DNA of 64,000 bases from an uncultured Clostridium sp. (lineage in GTDB: Bacteria; Bacillota; Clostridia; TANB77; CAG-508). The notes under the pieces were generated by a model. It was not told the DNA's origin and did not search any database. It saw only the letters and a program-made list of their open reading frames with translations. The stretch lies in contig USCB01000001.1 of NCBI GenBank assembly GCA_900553125.1, positions 88,022-152,021 of the forward strand, written 5' to 3'. Shown here piece by piece: positions 55,963 to 64,000 of this stretch (positions are counted from its first letter, which is position 1; the number at the start of each line of letters is the position of its first letter). The position numbers and the translations under genes are program-made.

Positions 55963-58900
55963 ATGCAAACAACAAAACTAATAAGTGAAGTATTTAGTGA
56001 CTACCAAACAGAAAACATAATAAAACAAGCCAAAATACTAGAATTAAACCTAATAAAAAAAGCAAATGTACTAGAAATAGACCTAGAAAGTGAGAACTAC
56101 CTAGAAATAAAAGAACTATGGTATTTTGAAAAATTCCTAAAAGAAAGGTTCCAATTCTCAAACATAGACATAAAAATAAAATATTCAGACAATGTAACAA
56201 TAAAACCAATAGAAAAAGAATGGGAAAACCTAATATGCTATATGGTACACAAATACCCATTAATGAGGCCAATGATACTACTAAAAAGTACAATAGAGGT
56301 AACAAACAATAAAATAATAGTAAGTATGAAAATTAAGGGGGCAGACTTCTTAAGGGGAAGAAAACTAGATAGAGAGCTAGAAAGAGTAATAAATAACCTA
56401 TTTGGTTATAATTATAAAGTGGAATTTGTAGAAAATATAAATGAACAAGATGCGAAAGCTTTAGAAGAAAGAAGAGAGCAAAGCAAAAATATGGCAATCC
56501 AAAAAGCTTTAGAACACATGGCAATAGGAGAACAAATAGCAGAAGAAATGGCAAATAAAAAGCAAGCATCAAATCCAAAAAATCAAAATACTAAAGTACC
56601 AAATAATCAAAGTCAACTACCACCACCAGAAAATATGCCACCAATTCCTCCACCACCAGATATGCCACCTGTAATGGAAGAACCAGAGGAAGAAACACCT
56701 TTAATATGTGGAAGAAATCCGAACTTAAGAACCAGCATAATAAAAGTGGTAGACATTTCGCCAGACGATGATATGGCAGCAATAAGTGGAGAAATATTAG
56801 GTGGAAGTATAGAAGAAAAAGAATTAAAAAGCGGTAAATTCCTAATTTCATTTAATGTATATGATGGAACAAGTACAATAACCTGTAAAGTATTTGCAAA
56901 ACCAGAAGAGAAGGCAAAAATAGTAAAAAGACTATCGTCAGCCAAAGGGGTAAAACTAGAAGGAAAATCAGGAATAAGTAACTTTACACATGAAATGGAA
57001 ATTCTAGCAAATGTGGTAATAGAAACAGAAGGAATAAAAAGACAAGTACGTCAAGATTTAGCAGACATAAAAAGAGTAGAACTACATATGCATACACAAA
57101 TGAGCCAGATGGATGCAATGACATCAGCAACAGATTTAATAAAAAGAGCAATGAAATGGGGATGGAAGAACCTAGCAATAACAGATCACGGAGTTGTTCA
57201 AGCATTTCCAGAAGCCCATAAATTACTAGGATTAGATAATCCAGATATGAAAATAATTTATGGAGTAGAAGCATACTTAGTACCAGATGGTTCGCCTGTT
57301 GTTGTAAATGACAAAGGTCAAAATATAGATACAACTTATTGTGTGTTAGACCTAGAAACAACAGGACTTTCAGCCAAAACAGAAAAAATAACAGAAATAG
57401 GAATAATGAAGATAAAAGACGGAGAAGTCTTAGAGGAATTTTGTGAATTTGTAAACCCAGAAAAGCCAATTCCACAAAGAGTTCAGGAAATAACGAATAT
57501 TACAGATGATATGGTAAAAGATGCACCAACAATAGAAGAAATGTTTCCGAAAGTTCTAGAATTTATAAAAGGAACTGTACTAGTTGCACATAATGCGACA
57601 TTTGATATAGGATTTTTAAAAACAGTTGCAAAAGACCTAGGCTACGAATTTGACTATACTTATGTAGATACTTTGCCATTAGCTAGAAAACTATATCCAG
57701 AGCTAAAAAAACATAAACTTGGAAAAATTGCGGAACACTTAAAAATAAAGGTAGAAGTAGCTCACCGTGCATTAGATGATGTTGATACAACAGTCAAAGT
57801 TTTAAGAGAAATGATGAAAACATTAAAGGAAAGGGGAGCTAAAACTGTTGGAGATATTGCTACAAAATGTGAAGATGAAAAAGCAAAGGCAGAAGAATAT
57901 AAAAGACTACAACCATATCATGCAATAATACTTGCAAAAAATTATGTAGGACTAAGAAATTTATATAAATTAGTTTCAATATCACATCTAAAATACTTCT
58001 ATAAAAAACCTAGAATATTAAAAAGTTTGTATAAGCAATATTCAGAAGGATTAATACTTGGAAGTGCTTGTGAGGCGGGAGAATTATACCAAGCAATAGA
58101 ACTTGGAAGGTCAGATGAAGAAATAGAAGAAATTGCAAATGACTATGATTACCTAGAAATTCAGCCAATTGGAAATAATGAATTCTTAGTAAGGAATGGT
58201 GTAGTAAAAGATGATGAAGCATTAAAAGACATAAATAGAAAAATTGTAGCATTAGGCGAAAAGCTAAATAAGCTAGTTGTTGCAACTTGTGATGTTCACT
58301 TTATGGACCCACAGGATGAGGTGTATCGTAGGATACTAGAAGCAGGACAAGGCTACAAAGATGCAGATAACCAAGCGCCTTTATATTTAAGAACAACAAA
58401 TGAAATGCTAGATGAGTTTAAATACTTAGGAGAGGAAAAAGCTTATGAGGTTGTTGTAACAAATACAAATAAAGTAGCAGATATGTGTGAGCAAATTTCA
58501 CCAATATCACAAGAAAAATGTCCACCACATATTCCTGGTTGTGAGCAAACAATAAAAGATATAGCTTATGACAGAGCACATAAATTATATGGAGAAGTTT
58601 TACCAGAGCAAGTACAAACAAGGCTAGATAAAGAGTTAGATTCTATAATAAAAAATGGATTCTCAGTTATGTACATAATTGCACAAAAACTGGTATGGAA
58701 ATCAAATGAAGATGGTTATATAGTAGGTTCAAGAGGTTCTGTACGGTTCTTCATTTGTTGCAAATATGACAGGTATAACAGAAGTTAATTCACTTCCACC
58801 ACACTATAGATGTCCAAAATGTAAATATGTAGATTTTACAGACTATGGCTATGGAAACGGATTTGATTTACCAGATAAAAAATGTCCAAAATGTGGTTCA

Positions 58901-60415
58901 AGACTAGATAAAGATGGAATGGACATACCATTTGAAACATTCCTTGGATTTAATGGAGACAAAGAACCAGATATAGACTTAAACTTCTCTGGAGAATATC
59001 AAGCAAAAGCACATAAATATACAGAAGTAATCTTCGGAAAAGGAACAACATTTAAAGCTGGAACGGTTGGTACAGTTGCAGATAAAACAGCTTATGGATA
59101 TGTAAAAAAATATTTCGAAGAAAGAAACATACCAGTAAGTCAAGCAGAAGCAACAAGGCTGGCTGTTGGCTGTACAGGAATAAAAAGAACAACAGGACAG
59201 CACCCAGGAGGAATTATAGTTGTACCAAAAGGAAGAGAAATATACGAATTTACCCCTGTTCAGCACCCAGCAGATGACCCAAATTCAGATATTATAACAA
59301 CACACTTCGATTACCACTCAATAGACCAAAACCTATTGAAACTAGATATACTAGGACACGATGATCCAACAGTTATAAGAATGTTACAAGACATAACAAA
59401 AGTTGACCCAACAAAGGTACCACTAGATGATAAAGCAACAATGTCACTATTTTGCTCAACAGAAAGTTTAGGTGTAACACCAGAGCAAATAAGGTCAAAA
59501 GTAGGAAGTTTTGGAGTTCCAGAATTTGGAACAAAATTCGTAAGAGGAATGCTAGTAGATACAAAGCCTACAACATTTGACGAATTAATCAGAATATCTG
59601 GTCTATCACACGGAACTGATGTATGGCTAAATAATGCTGCGACATTAATAGAAGATGGAACAGTAACCCTAAAAGAAGCTATATGTTGTCGTGATGATAT
59701 AATGATATATTTAATAAAAAAAGGACTAGATCCAAACAAATCCTTTAAAATAATGGAAGCAGTACGTAAAGGAAAAGTTGCAAAAGGAAAAGAGCCAAAA
59801 TGGGAAGAATATAAGGCAATGATGAGAGAACACGATGTGCCAGAATGGTATATAGGTTCTTGTGAGAAAATAAAATATATGTTCCCAAAAGCCCATGCAG
59901 CAGCTTATGTAACAAATGCCTTTAGAATCGCTTGGTTTAAAGTTCATATCCCTAAAGCCTATTATTCAGCATTTTTCTCAATAAGGGCAGCAGACAACTT
60001 TGATGCAGCATCTATGATTTTAGGAAAAGAAAAAGTTAAAAATAAAATGAAAGAAATAGATATGAAAGGAAATACAGCAACTAAAAAAGAACAAGATATG
60101 TATGCAGTTCTTGAACTTGTTTTAGAAATGTATGAAAGAGGAATAAAATTTTTACCAATTGATTTATATAAATCTCATTACAAGAATTTCTTGGTTGAAG
60201 ATGAGGGAATAAGGCCACCATTTTCAAGTATTGCAGGATTTGGACCAATTGCTGCAAAATCTCTTTATGAGGCAGCAAAAAGTGGAGAAGAATTTATGTC
60301 AATAGATGAGGTAAGGTTAGCTGCAAAACTTGGAGATTCTACTGTAGATTTATTAAGAGAATTTGGAGTTTTTGAGGGAATGCAGGAAAGTAATCAAATA
60401 AGTTTATTTGGATAG
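55963..60415 (+). CDS. polC: DNA polymerase III alpha subunit PolC, interrupted by a one-base frameshift
   Basis: The restored product is 1483 residues in Gram-positive PolC order: an N-terminal domain and Pro-rich linker, an OB fold (about 265-350), the first PHP part (HMHTQMSQMDAMTSATDLIK), a DnaQ exonuclease (VLDLETTGLSAKTEKITEIG, HNATFDIGF) and the second PHP part. The polymerase domain has catalytic Asp near 1003-1005 in EPDIDLNF and a zinc site CPKCKYVDF...CPKCGSR. The frame breaks at C58744; removing it restores GSRGSVGSSFVANMTGITEV. PolC should be essential, so an error in the sequence is likely. GGAGCGAG precedes the ATG. Confidence 0.95.
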
Positions 60416-60459
60416 AAATATCCACTAACTATCAAAAAGACGATAGTTAGTGGATATTT
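60416..60459. terminator. Strong terminator after polC
   Basis: An 18-bp perfect stem (60416-60433 with 60442-60459) starts four bases after the polC stop and ends in TTTTTT. It also lies just downstream of the convergent small gene. Confidence 0.9.
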
Positions 60460-60460
60460 T

Positions 60461-60655
60461 TTAAGCCATATTTGCAGAAAGAAAACTGCAGAACAATCCA
60501 TAAAATGGAAAGGCTCTAGAGAGTTCTTTCTCTTTTTTGTCATTGAGATACTCAACGATGTCGTCTGGGTCGACACCATCAGAGAGCAAGTCCTCTGCAG
60601 TCTGCAAGAGGCTCAGGTATTTCTCTTTCTGCTTTTCGTAGGTCATTTCTTTCAT
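60461..60655 (-). CDS. Hypothetical 64-residue protein of foreign base composition
   Basis: AAGGAGGAAAAGCATT precedes the ATG on the minus strand, an excellent ribosome site. The peptide is helical and acidic in the middle (LLQTAEDLLSDGVDPDDIVEYLNDKKEKEL), with a hydrophobic C-terminal end (FPFYGLFCSFLSA). Base use is unlike its surroundings: 31 of 60 bases in 60541-60600 are G or C, and it uses CTG, CTC, GTC and GAC codons that are rare elsewhere here. It is probably a recent acquisition. No family recognised. Confidence 0.7.
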   Translation of the reverse strand: MKEMTYEKQKEKYLSLLQTAEDLLSDGVDPDDIVEYLNDKKEKELSRAFPFYGLFCSFLSANMA

Positions 60656-60728
60656 AATGCTTTTCCTCCTTCTTGGATGTGATTTGTTAACATAATACCA
60701 TTAAATACAAAAAAAGTCAATACCCCCC

Positions 60729-60757
60729 TTGCCAAAACCGAATTTATATGGTAGAAT
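60729..60757 (+). promoter_or_regulatory. Promoter for the rpsF-ssb-rpsR operon
   Basis: TTGCCA (60729-60734), a 17-base spacer and TAGAAT (60752-60757). The leader to the rpsF start (60764-60824) contains an ACTCACAA/TTGTGGGT hairpin that might be a ribosomal-protein autoregulatory site; that role is inferred. Confidence 0.65.
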
Positions 60758-60824
60758 AGTTAACGTTAAAAACCTTACTCACAAAGAAAATTGTGGGTTA
60801 TATATCCAAAAGGAGGTGAAAATA

Positions 60825-61109
60825 ATGAACAAATACGAAAGTATAGTCATTATTAATCCAAATTGTACTGATGAAGTATTAAAAGCTTTAGAAAGTAAAT
60901 TTACAGGATTAATAAATGAAAACGGAAAAGTAGAATCATATGAAAATCAAGGAAAAAAGAGATTAGCATATGAAGTAAAGAAAAACAAAGAAGCATTCTA
61001 CATACTAATCAATTTCGAAGCTAAACCAGATTCAATAGCTGAGTTAGAAAGAAATTACAGAATAACAGATGAAGTAATGAAATTCATTGTTGTAAGAAAA
61101 GAAAACTAA
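60825..61109 (+). CDS. rpsF: 30S ribosomal protein S6
   Basis: The 94-residue S6 has KYESIVIINPN at the start, GKKRLAYEVKKNKEAFYILINFEA in the middle and the RNYRITDEVMKFIVVR end. It binds 16S rRNA together with S18. AAAGGAGGTG precedes ATG 60825; earlier in-frame starts overlap the promoter. The order rpsF-ssb-rpsR is the usual one in Firmicutes. Confidence 0.96.
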   Translation: MNKYESIVIINPNCTDEVLKALESKFTGLINENGKVESYENQGKKRLAYEVKKNKEAFYILINFEAKPDSIAELERNYRITDEVMKFIVVRKEN

Positions 61110-61166
61110 AACAAAACGAAATAAAGATAAGGGGCCTTTATTTAAAGAAAGGAAAGGTATAAAAAT

Positions 61167-61601
61167 ATGAACAAAGTAATTTTAATGGGAAGATTAACGA
61201 GAGATCCAGAGGTAAGATACACTCAAACAAACAATACACTAGTTGCATCATTCTCACTAGCTGTAAACAGAAGATTTGCAAGACAAGGAGAAGAAAGACA
61301 AGCAGATTTCTTCAACGTAGTAGCTTGGAGCAAAACAGGAGAATTTTGTAGCAAATACTTTAAAAAAGGTCAACAAGTAGGAGTAATCGGAAGATTACAA
61401 ACAAGAACATGGGACGATCAAAACGGAACAAAACACTATATAACAGAAGTAGTTGCAGAAGAAGTATATTTTGCAGATAGCAGAAGAGAAGGAGATGGAA
61501 CATCTTCATCTTTTGAAAATACTTTTGGAGCTACAATGCCAGGTGGAATGGGAGATGCCTCAGATTTTGAGGTATCAGCCAGTGATGATTTACCATTTTA
61601 A
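61167..61601 (+). CDS. ssb: Single-stranded DNA-binding protein
   Basis: A 144-residue SSB with an OB fold (MNKVILMGRLTRDPEVRYTQ, ASFSLAVNRRF, ADFFNVVAWSKTGEF), a short Gly/Ser linker and the acidic DDLPF tip that recruits replication and repair partners. AAAGGAAAGG precedes the ATG. It is cotranscribed with rpsF and rpsR. Confidence 0.97.
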   Translation: MNKVILMGRLTRDPEVRYTQTNNTLVASFSLAVNRRFARQGEERQADFFNVVAWSKTGEFCSKYFKKGQQVGVIGRLQTRTWDDQNGTKHYITEVVAEEVYFADSRREGDGTSSSFENTFGATMPGGMGDASDFEVSASDDLPF

Positions 61602-61626
61602 TTTATAGAATAGGGGTGAAAAGAAA

Positions 61627-61914
61627 ATGGCAGATAAAAGAAATGCAAAAAGAAATAACAGAAACAATAAAAACTATGATGAAGATTATAATCCAAGATT
61701 CAAAAAACAAAGAAAGAAAGTTTGCCCACTATGTGGAGACAAAAACTTTGTATTAGATTATAAAAATGCTGATGTTATGAAAAAATTCATAAATGATAAA
61801 GGTAAAATCTTACCAAGAAGAACAACAGGAGCATGCAGCAAACATCAAAGAGATATAACTTTAGCAATAAAGAGAGCTAGAGCAATAGCTATATTACCAT
61901 ATAGCAACGACTAA
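61627..61914 (+). CDS. rpsR: 30S ribosomal protein S18
   Basis: The 95-residue S18 has a basic N-terminal tail, a KVCPLCGD Cys pair (zinc-type S18), YKNADVMKKFINDKGKILPR and RRTTGACSKHQRDITLAIKRAR. It partners S6 on the small subunit. GGGGTGAAAAG precedes the ATG. A terminator follows. Confidence 0.97.
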   Translation: MADKRNAKRNNRNNKNYDEDYNPRFKKQRKKVCPLCGDKNFVLDYKNADVMKKFINDKGKILPRRTTGACSKHQRDITLAIKRARAIAILPYSND

Positions 61915-61921
61915 TAATTAA

Positions 61922-61975
61922 GGGGCTTAAATTTATAATTAATTTTTAAAATTAATTGTAAATTTAAGCCTTTTG
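61922..61975 (+). terminator. Terminator after rpsR
   Basis: GGCTTAAATTTA (61924-61935) pairs with 61959-61970, with a further inner stem, followed by TTTTG. Confidence 0.8.
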
Positions 61976-62017
61976 TGTTACTATAACCAATATATACCAA
62001 AATAAAAGGATGATAAA

Positions 62018-63943
62018 ATGAAACTACTAATAACAGAAAAACCATCAGTAGCCAGAGAATTTGCCAAAGTACTAAAAGTGGATAGCAAAAACAAAGGCGG
62101 ATATATGGAATCAAATGGTTGGATAATAACATGGTGTGTAGGACACCTAGTAACCATGAGTTACCCCGAAAAATATGATGAAAAACTAAAACAATGGAGA
62201 CTAGACACACTTCCATTTATGCCAAAAGAATACAAATATGAAGTAATAGAAAATGTACAAAAACAATTTGACATAGTGCAAAAACTATTGCAAAGAGAAG
62301 ATGTAGAAGAAATCTACAATGCTGGCGACTCTGGACGTGAGGGAGAATATATACAAAGGTTAGTATTTATGATGGCAAAACCAAATCCAAAAGCAGAAAT
62401 AAAAAGAGTTTGGATAGATTCACAAACAGAAGAAGAAATATCAAGAGGGATAAGAGAAGCAAAAAGTGAAAGAGAATATGACAGTATATCAGATAGTGCA
62501 TATTTAAGAGCAAAAGAAGACTATTTAATAGGAATAAATTTTTCAAGATTATTATCAATAATATATGGCAATAGGTTAGCTAAGTCGCTAAATCAAAACT
62601 ATTTTGCAATATCGGTTGGTCGTGTTATGACATGTGTATTAGGAATGATAGTATCAAGAGAAAGAGAAATAAGAAATTTCGTAAAAACAAAATACTATAA
62701 AATAATTGGAACATTTGCAAATGAAAAAGGCGAATTTAAAGCAGAATGGAAAGTAAATGAAAAGTCAAAACTTTTTGAATCTCCATTGCTATATAATGAA
62801 AGTGGCTTTAAAAAAGAAGAAATAGCAAAAAAAATTATAGCATCACTTGAAGGCAAAGAGGCAAAAGTAACTGAACTAAAAAAGAGCAAACAAAAAGAAA
62901 ATCCACCATTGTTGTTCAATTTGGCAGAAATACAAAATGAATGTACAAAAAAATTTAAAATAAAACCTGACCAAACATTGGAAATAATTCAAACACTATA
63001 TGAAAGAAAATTAGTAACATATCCAAGAACAGATGCAAGAGTACTTTCAACAGCAGTTGCAAAAGAAATTTCGAAAAATCTTAATGGTTTAGCAAGAAAC
63101 TTTCAAGATGAAGAAATACAAAATATAATGAAAAAAATGGTAGAAGAAAAATATTCAACAAACCTTGTAAAAACAAAATATGTAAATGACAGCAAAATAA
63201 CAGACCACTATGCTATAATTCCTACAGGGCAAGGTTTTGAAAATTATAAAGGCTTAAGTGAATTACAAGCAAATGTATATAAATTAATTGTAAGAAGATT
63301 TTTAGCAATATTTTACCCACCAGCTGAATATAACAAAATAAATGTTACTGTAAATGTAGAAAATGAAACATTTTTAGGAACTGGCAAAGTATGTGTAAAA
63401 AGAGGATTTTTAGATGTACTAAAACCGGAAAAGAAGCAAGAAAATAAAAAAGATGAAGATGGCGAAGAGAATACAAATTTAGAAGTTTTAAACACATTAA
63501 AGAAAAATGAAATTTTACAAGTACAAAATTATGAATTAAAAGATGCAGAAACATCACCACCATCAAGGTATAATTCAGGAAACCTAGTTTTAGCAATGGA
63601 AAATGCAGGAAAATTAATTGAAGAAGAAGAACTACGTGAGCAAATAAAAGGTGCTGGAATTGGTACAAGTGCAACAAGAGGAGAGATTATAAAAAAATTA
63701 GAAAAGATTCAATATATTCAGATTAATTCAAAAACTCAAATTGTTACTCCAACAGTTAAAGGTGAGGCTATATATGATGTCGTATATCAAGCTATGCCGG
63801 ATATTTTAAACCCAAAGCTTACAGCAAGTTGGGAAAAAGGGTTGGATATGGTTGCTAAAAGAGAGATTGAGCCACAGGTTTTTATGGATAAGTTGGAAAA
63901 TTATATAAAAAGTAAATTTGATAGATTAGTTGTAAAAATGTAA
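62018..63943 (+). CDS. topB: DNA topoisomerase III (type IA)
   Basis: The 641-residue protein has the TOPRIM domain (LLITEKPSVAREFAKVLK, NAGDSGREGEYIQRLVF) and the type IA core with catalytic Tyr335 in TYPRTDARVLS. ENAGKLIEEEELREQIKGAG and GTSATRGEIIKKL follow. It relaxes and decatenates DNA, often together with RecQ (encoded at 25 kb). It ends with no C-terminal zinc fingers, as usual for short TopB. AAAGGATG precedes the ATG. Confidence 0.95.
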   Translation: MKLLITEKPSVAREFAKVLKVDSKNKGGYMESNGWIITWCVGHLVTMSYPEKYDEKLKQWRLDTLPFMPKEYKYEVIENVQKQFDIVQKLLQREDVEEIYNAGDSGREGEYIQRLVFMMAKPNPKAEIKRVWIDSQTEEEISRGIREAKSEREYDSISDSAYLRAKEDYLIGINFSRLLSIIYGNRLAKSLNQNYFAISVGRVMTCVLGMIVSREREIRNFVKTKYYKIIGTFANEKGEFKAEWKVNEKSKLFESPLLYNESGFKKEEIAKKIIASLEGKEAKVTELKKSKQKENPPLLFNLAEIQNECTKKFKIKPDQTLEIIQTLYERKLVTYPRTDARVLSTAVAKEISKNLNGLARNFQDEEIQNIMKKMVEEKYSTNLVKTKYVNDSKITDHYAIIPTGQGFENYKGLSELQANVYKLIVRRFLAIFYPPAEYNKINVTVNVENETFLGTGKVCVKRGFLDVLKPEKKQENKKDEDGEENTNLEVLNTLKKNEILQVQNYELKDAETSPPSRYNSGNLVLAMENAGKLIEEEELREQIKGAGIGTSATRGEIIKKLEKIQYIQINSKTQIVTPTVKGEAIYDVVYQAMPDILNPKLTASWEKGLDMVAKREIEPQVFMDKLENYIKSKFDRLVVKM

Positions 63944-64000
63944 CAATAACGGAGCTACAATTAGTAATTAAATCTAGAGCCTTAGAGCTTGACCGCAGAT
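63944..64000. other. Right-edge segment without a recognised feature
   Basis: The last 57 bases are slightly richer in G and C than usual (GAGCCTTAGAGCTTGACCGC). They could begin another gene or RNA, but too little is visible to say. Confidence 0.2.

Noticed and set aside
58741..58800. Programmed frameshifting in polC
   Set aside because: There is no slippery heptamer or downstream structure. PolC is not known to use frameshifting, and two other genes show the same extra C.
60729..60824. 32-codon N-terminal extension of S6
   Set aside because: It overlaps the promoter and leader; the ATG at 60825 has AAAGGAGGTG and gives the standard S6 length.

Overview
The window is a gene-dense, very AT-rich chromosome segment, apparently from an anaerobic, spore-forming Clostridia-type Firmicute. 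Its coding strands are A-rich: Ile is mostly ATA and Arg is AGA. Nearly every gene has a strong AGGAGG-type ribosome binding site, and many genes end in hairpin/T-tract terminators. Sporulation genes (a SpoIVFA/SpoIVFB-like pair, a PdaA-like deacetylase, YqfC, YqfD), PolC and rubrerythrin support this. The style resembles uncultured gut Clostridia, but the exact lineage cannot be fixed from sequence alone. No tRNA, rRNA, complete insertion sequence, prophage or CRISPR array was seen.

Layout. 1-5.5 kb: the 3' end of an LPXTG-anchored surface protein, a micro-ORF, lexA, a membrane-anchored unknown, and mltG. 5.6-7.9 kb: dapA, an HD-domain gene and dapB. 8-11 kb: a small membrane protein, the SpoIVFA/FB-like pair and a sortase. 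10.9-16.3 kb: ligA, a small unknown, then an agr-type quorum-sensing locus with agrB-agrD facing the sensor kinase and LytTR regulator genes. 16.6-20.7 kb: pdaA-like, yqfC, yqfD, an unknown 405-residue protein and ybeY. 20.8-28.8 kb: a predicted metalloprotease, asd, obg, a CYTH protein, recQ, upp and a flavoprotein. 28.9-34 kb: accessory genes, including a HopA1-like candidate, a peptidoglycan-binding M15-like protein, and a MrcB-like / half-HsdS / orphan HsdM group. 34-41 kb: rluA, a Tim44-like + SPFH zinc-ribbon pair, a guanine deaminase, an amidase_3, DUF1064, rubrerythrin and a YjjX-like NTPase.

41-54.4 kb is the most interesting part. It holds a type III toxin-antitoxin locus (promoter, two 50-nt tandem RNA repeats, hairpin, CptN/TenpN-type toxin), a membrane XRE regulator, and a roughly 2,700-residue cyclic beta-1,2-glucan-synthase-like enzyme. 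It also holds a beta-rich surface protein, a short RelA/SpoT-fold protein coupled to a Panacea/SocA-type antitoxin, and a NUDIX gene with a PHP-like N-terminal stub. 54.5-64 kb: a DUF4143 ATPase, polC, a small GC-rich foreign-looking gene, rpsF-ssb-rpsR and topB.

Two patterns run across the window. First, an intergenic palindromic repeat family (core GGGGACGGTTCTTTT and degenerate relatives) occurs at five places, usually right next to a stop codon. Second, three long conserved genes (spoIVFA-like, glucan synthase, polC) are each broken by a single extra C just before a GG. This looks like a systematic sequence error, or else three independent lesions. All functional calls come from motifs read by eye and from remembered families; no database search was run.
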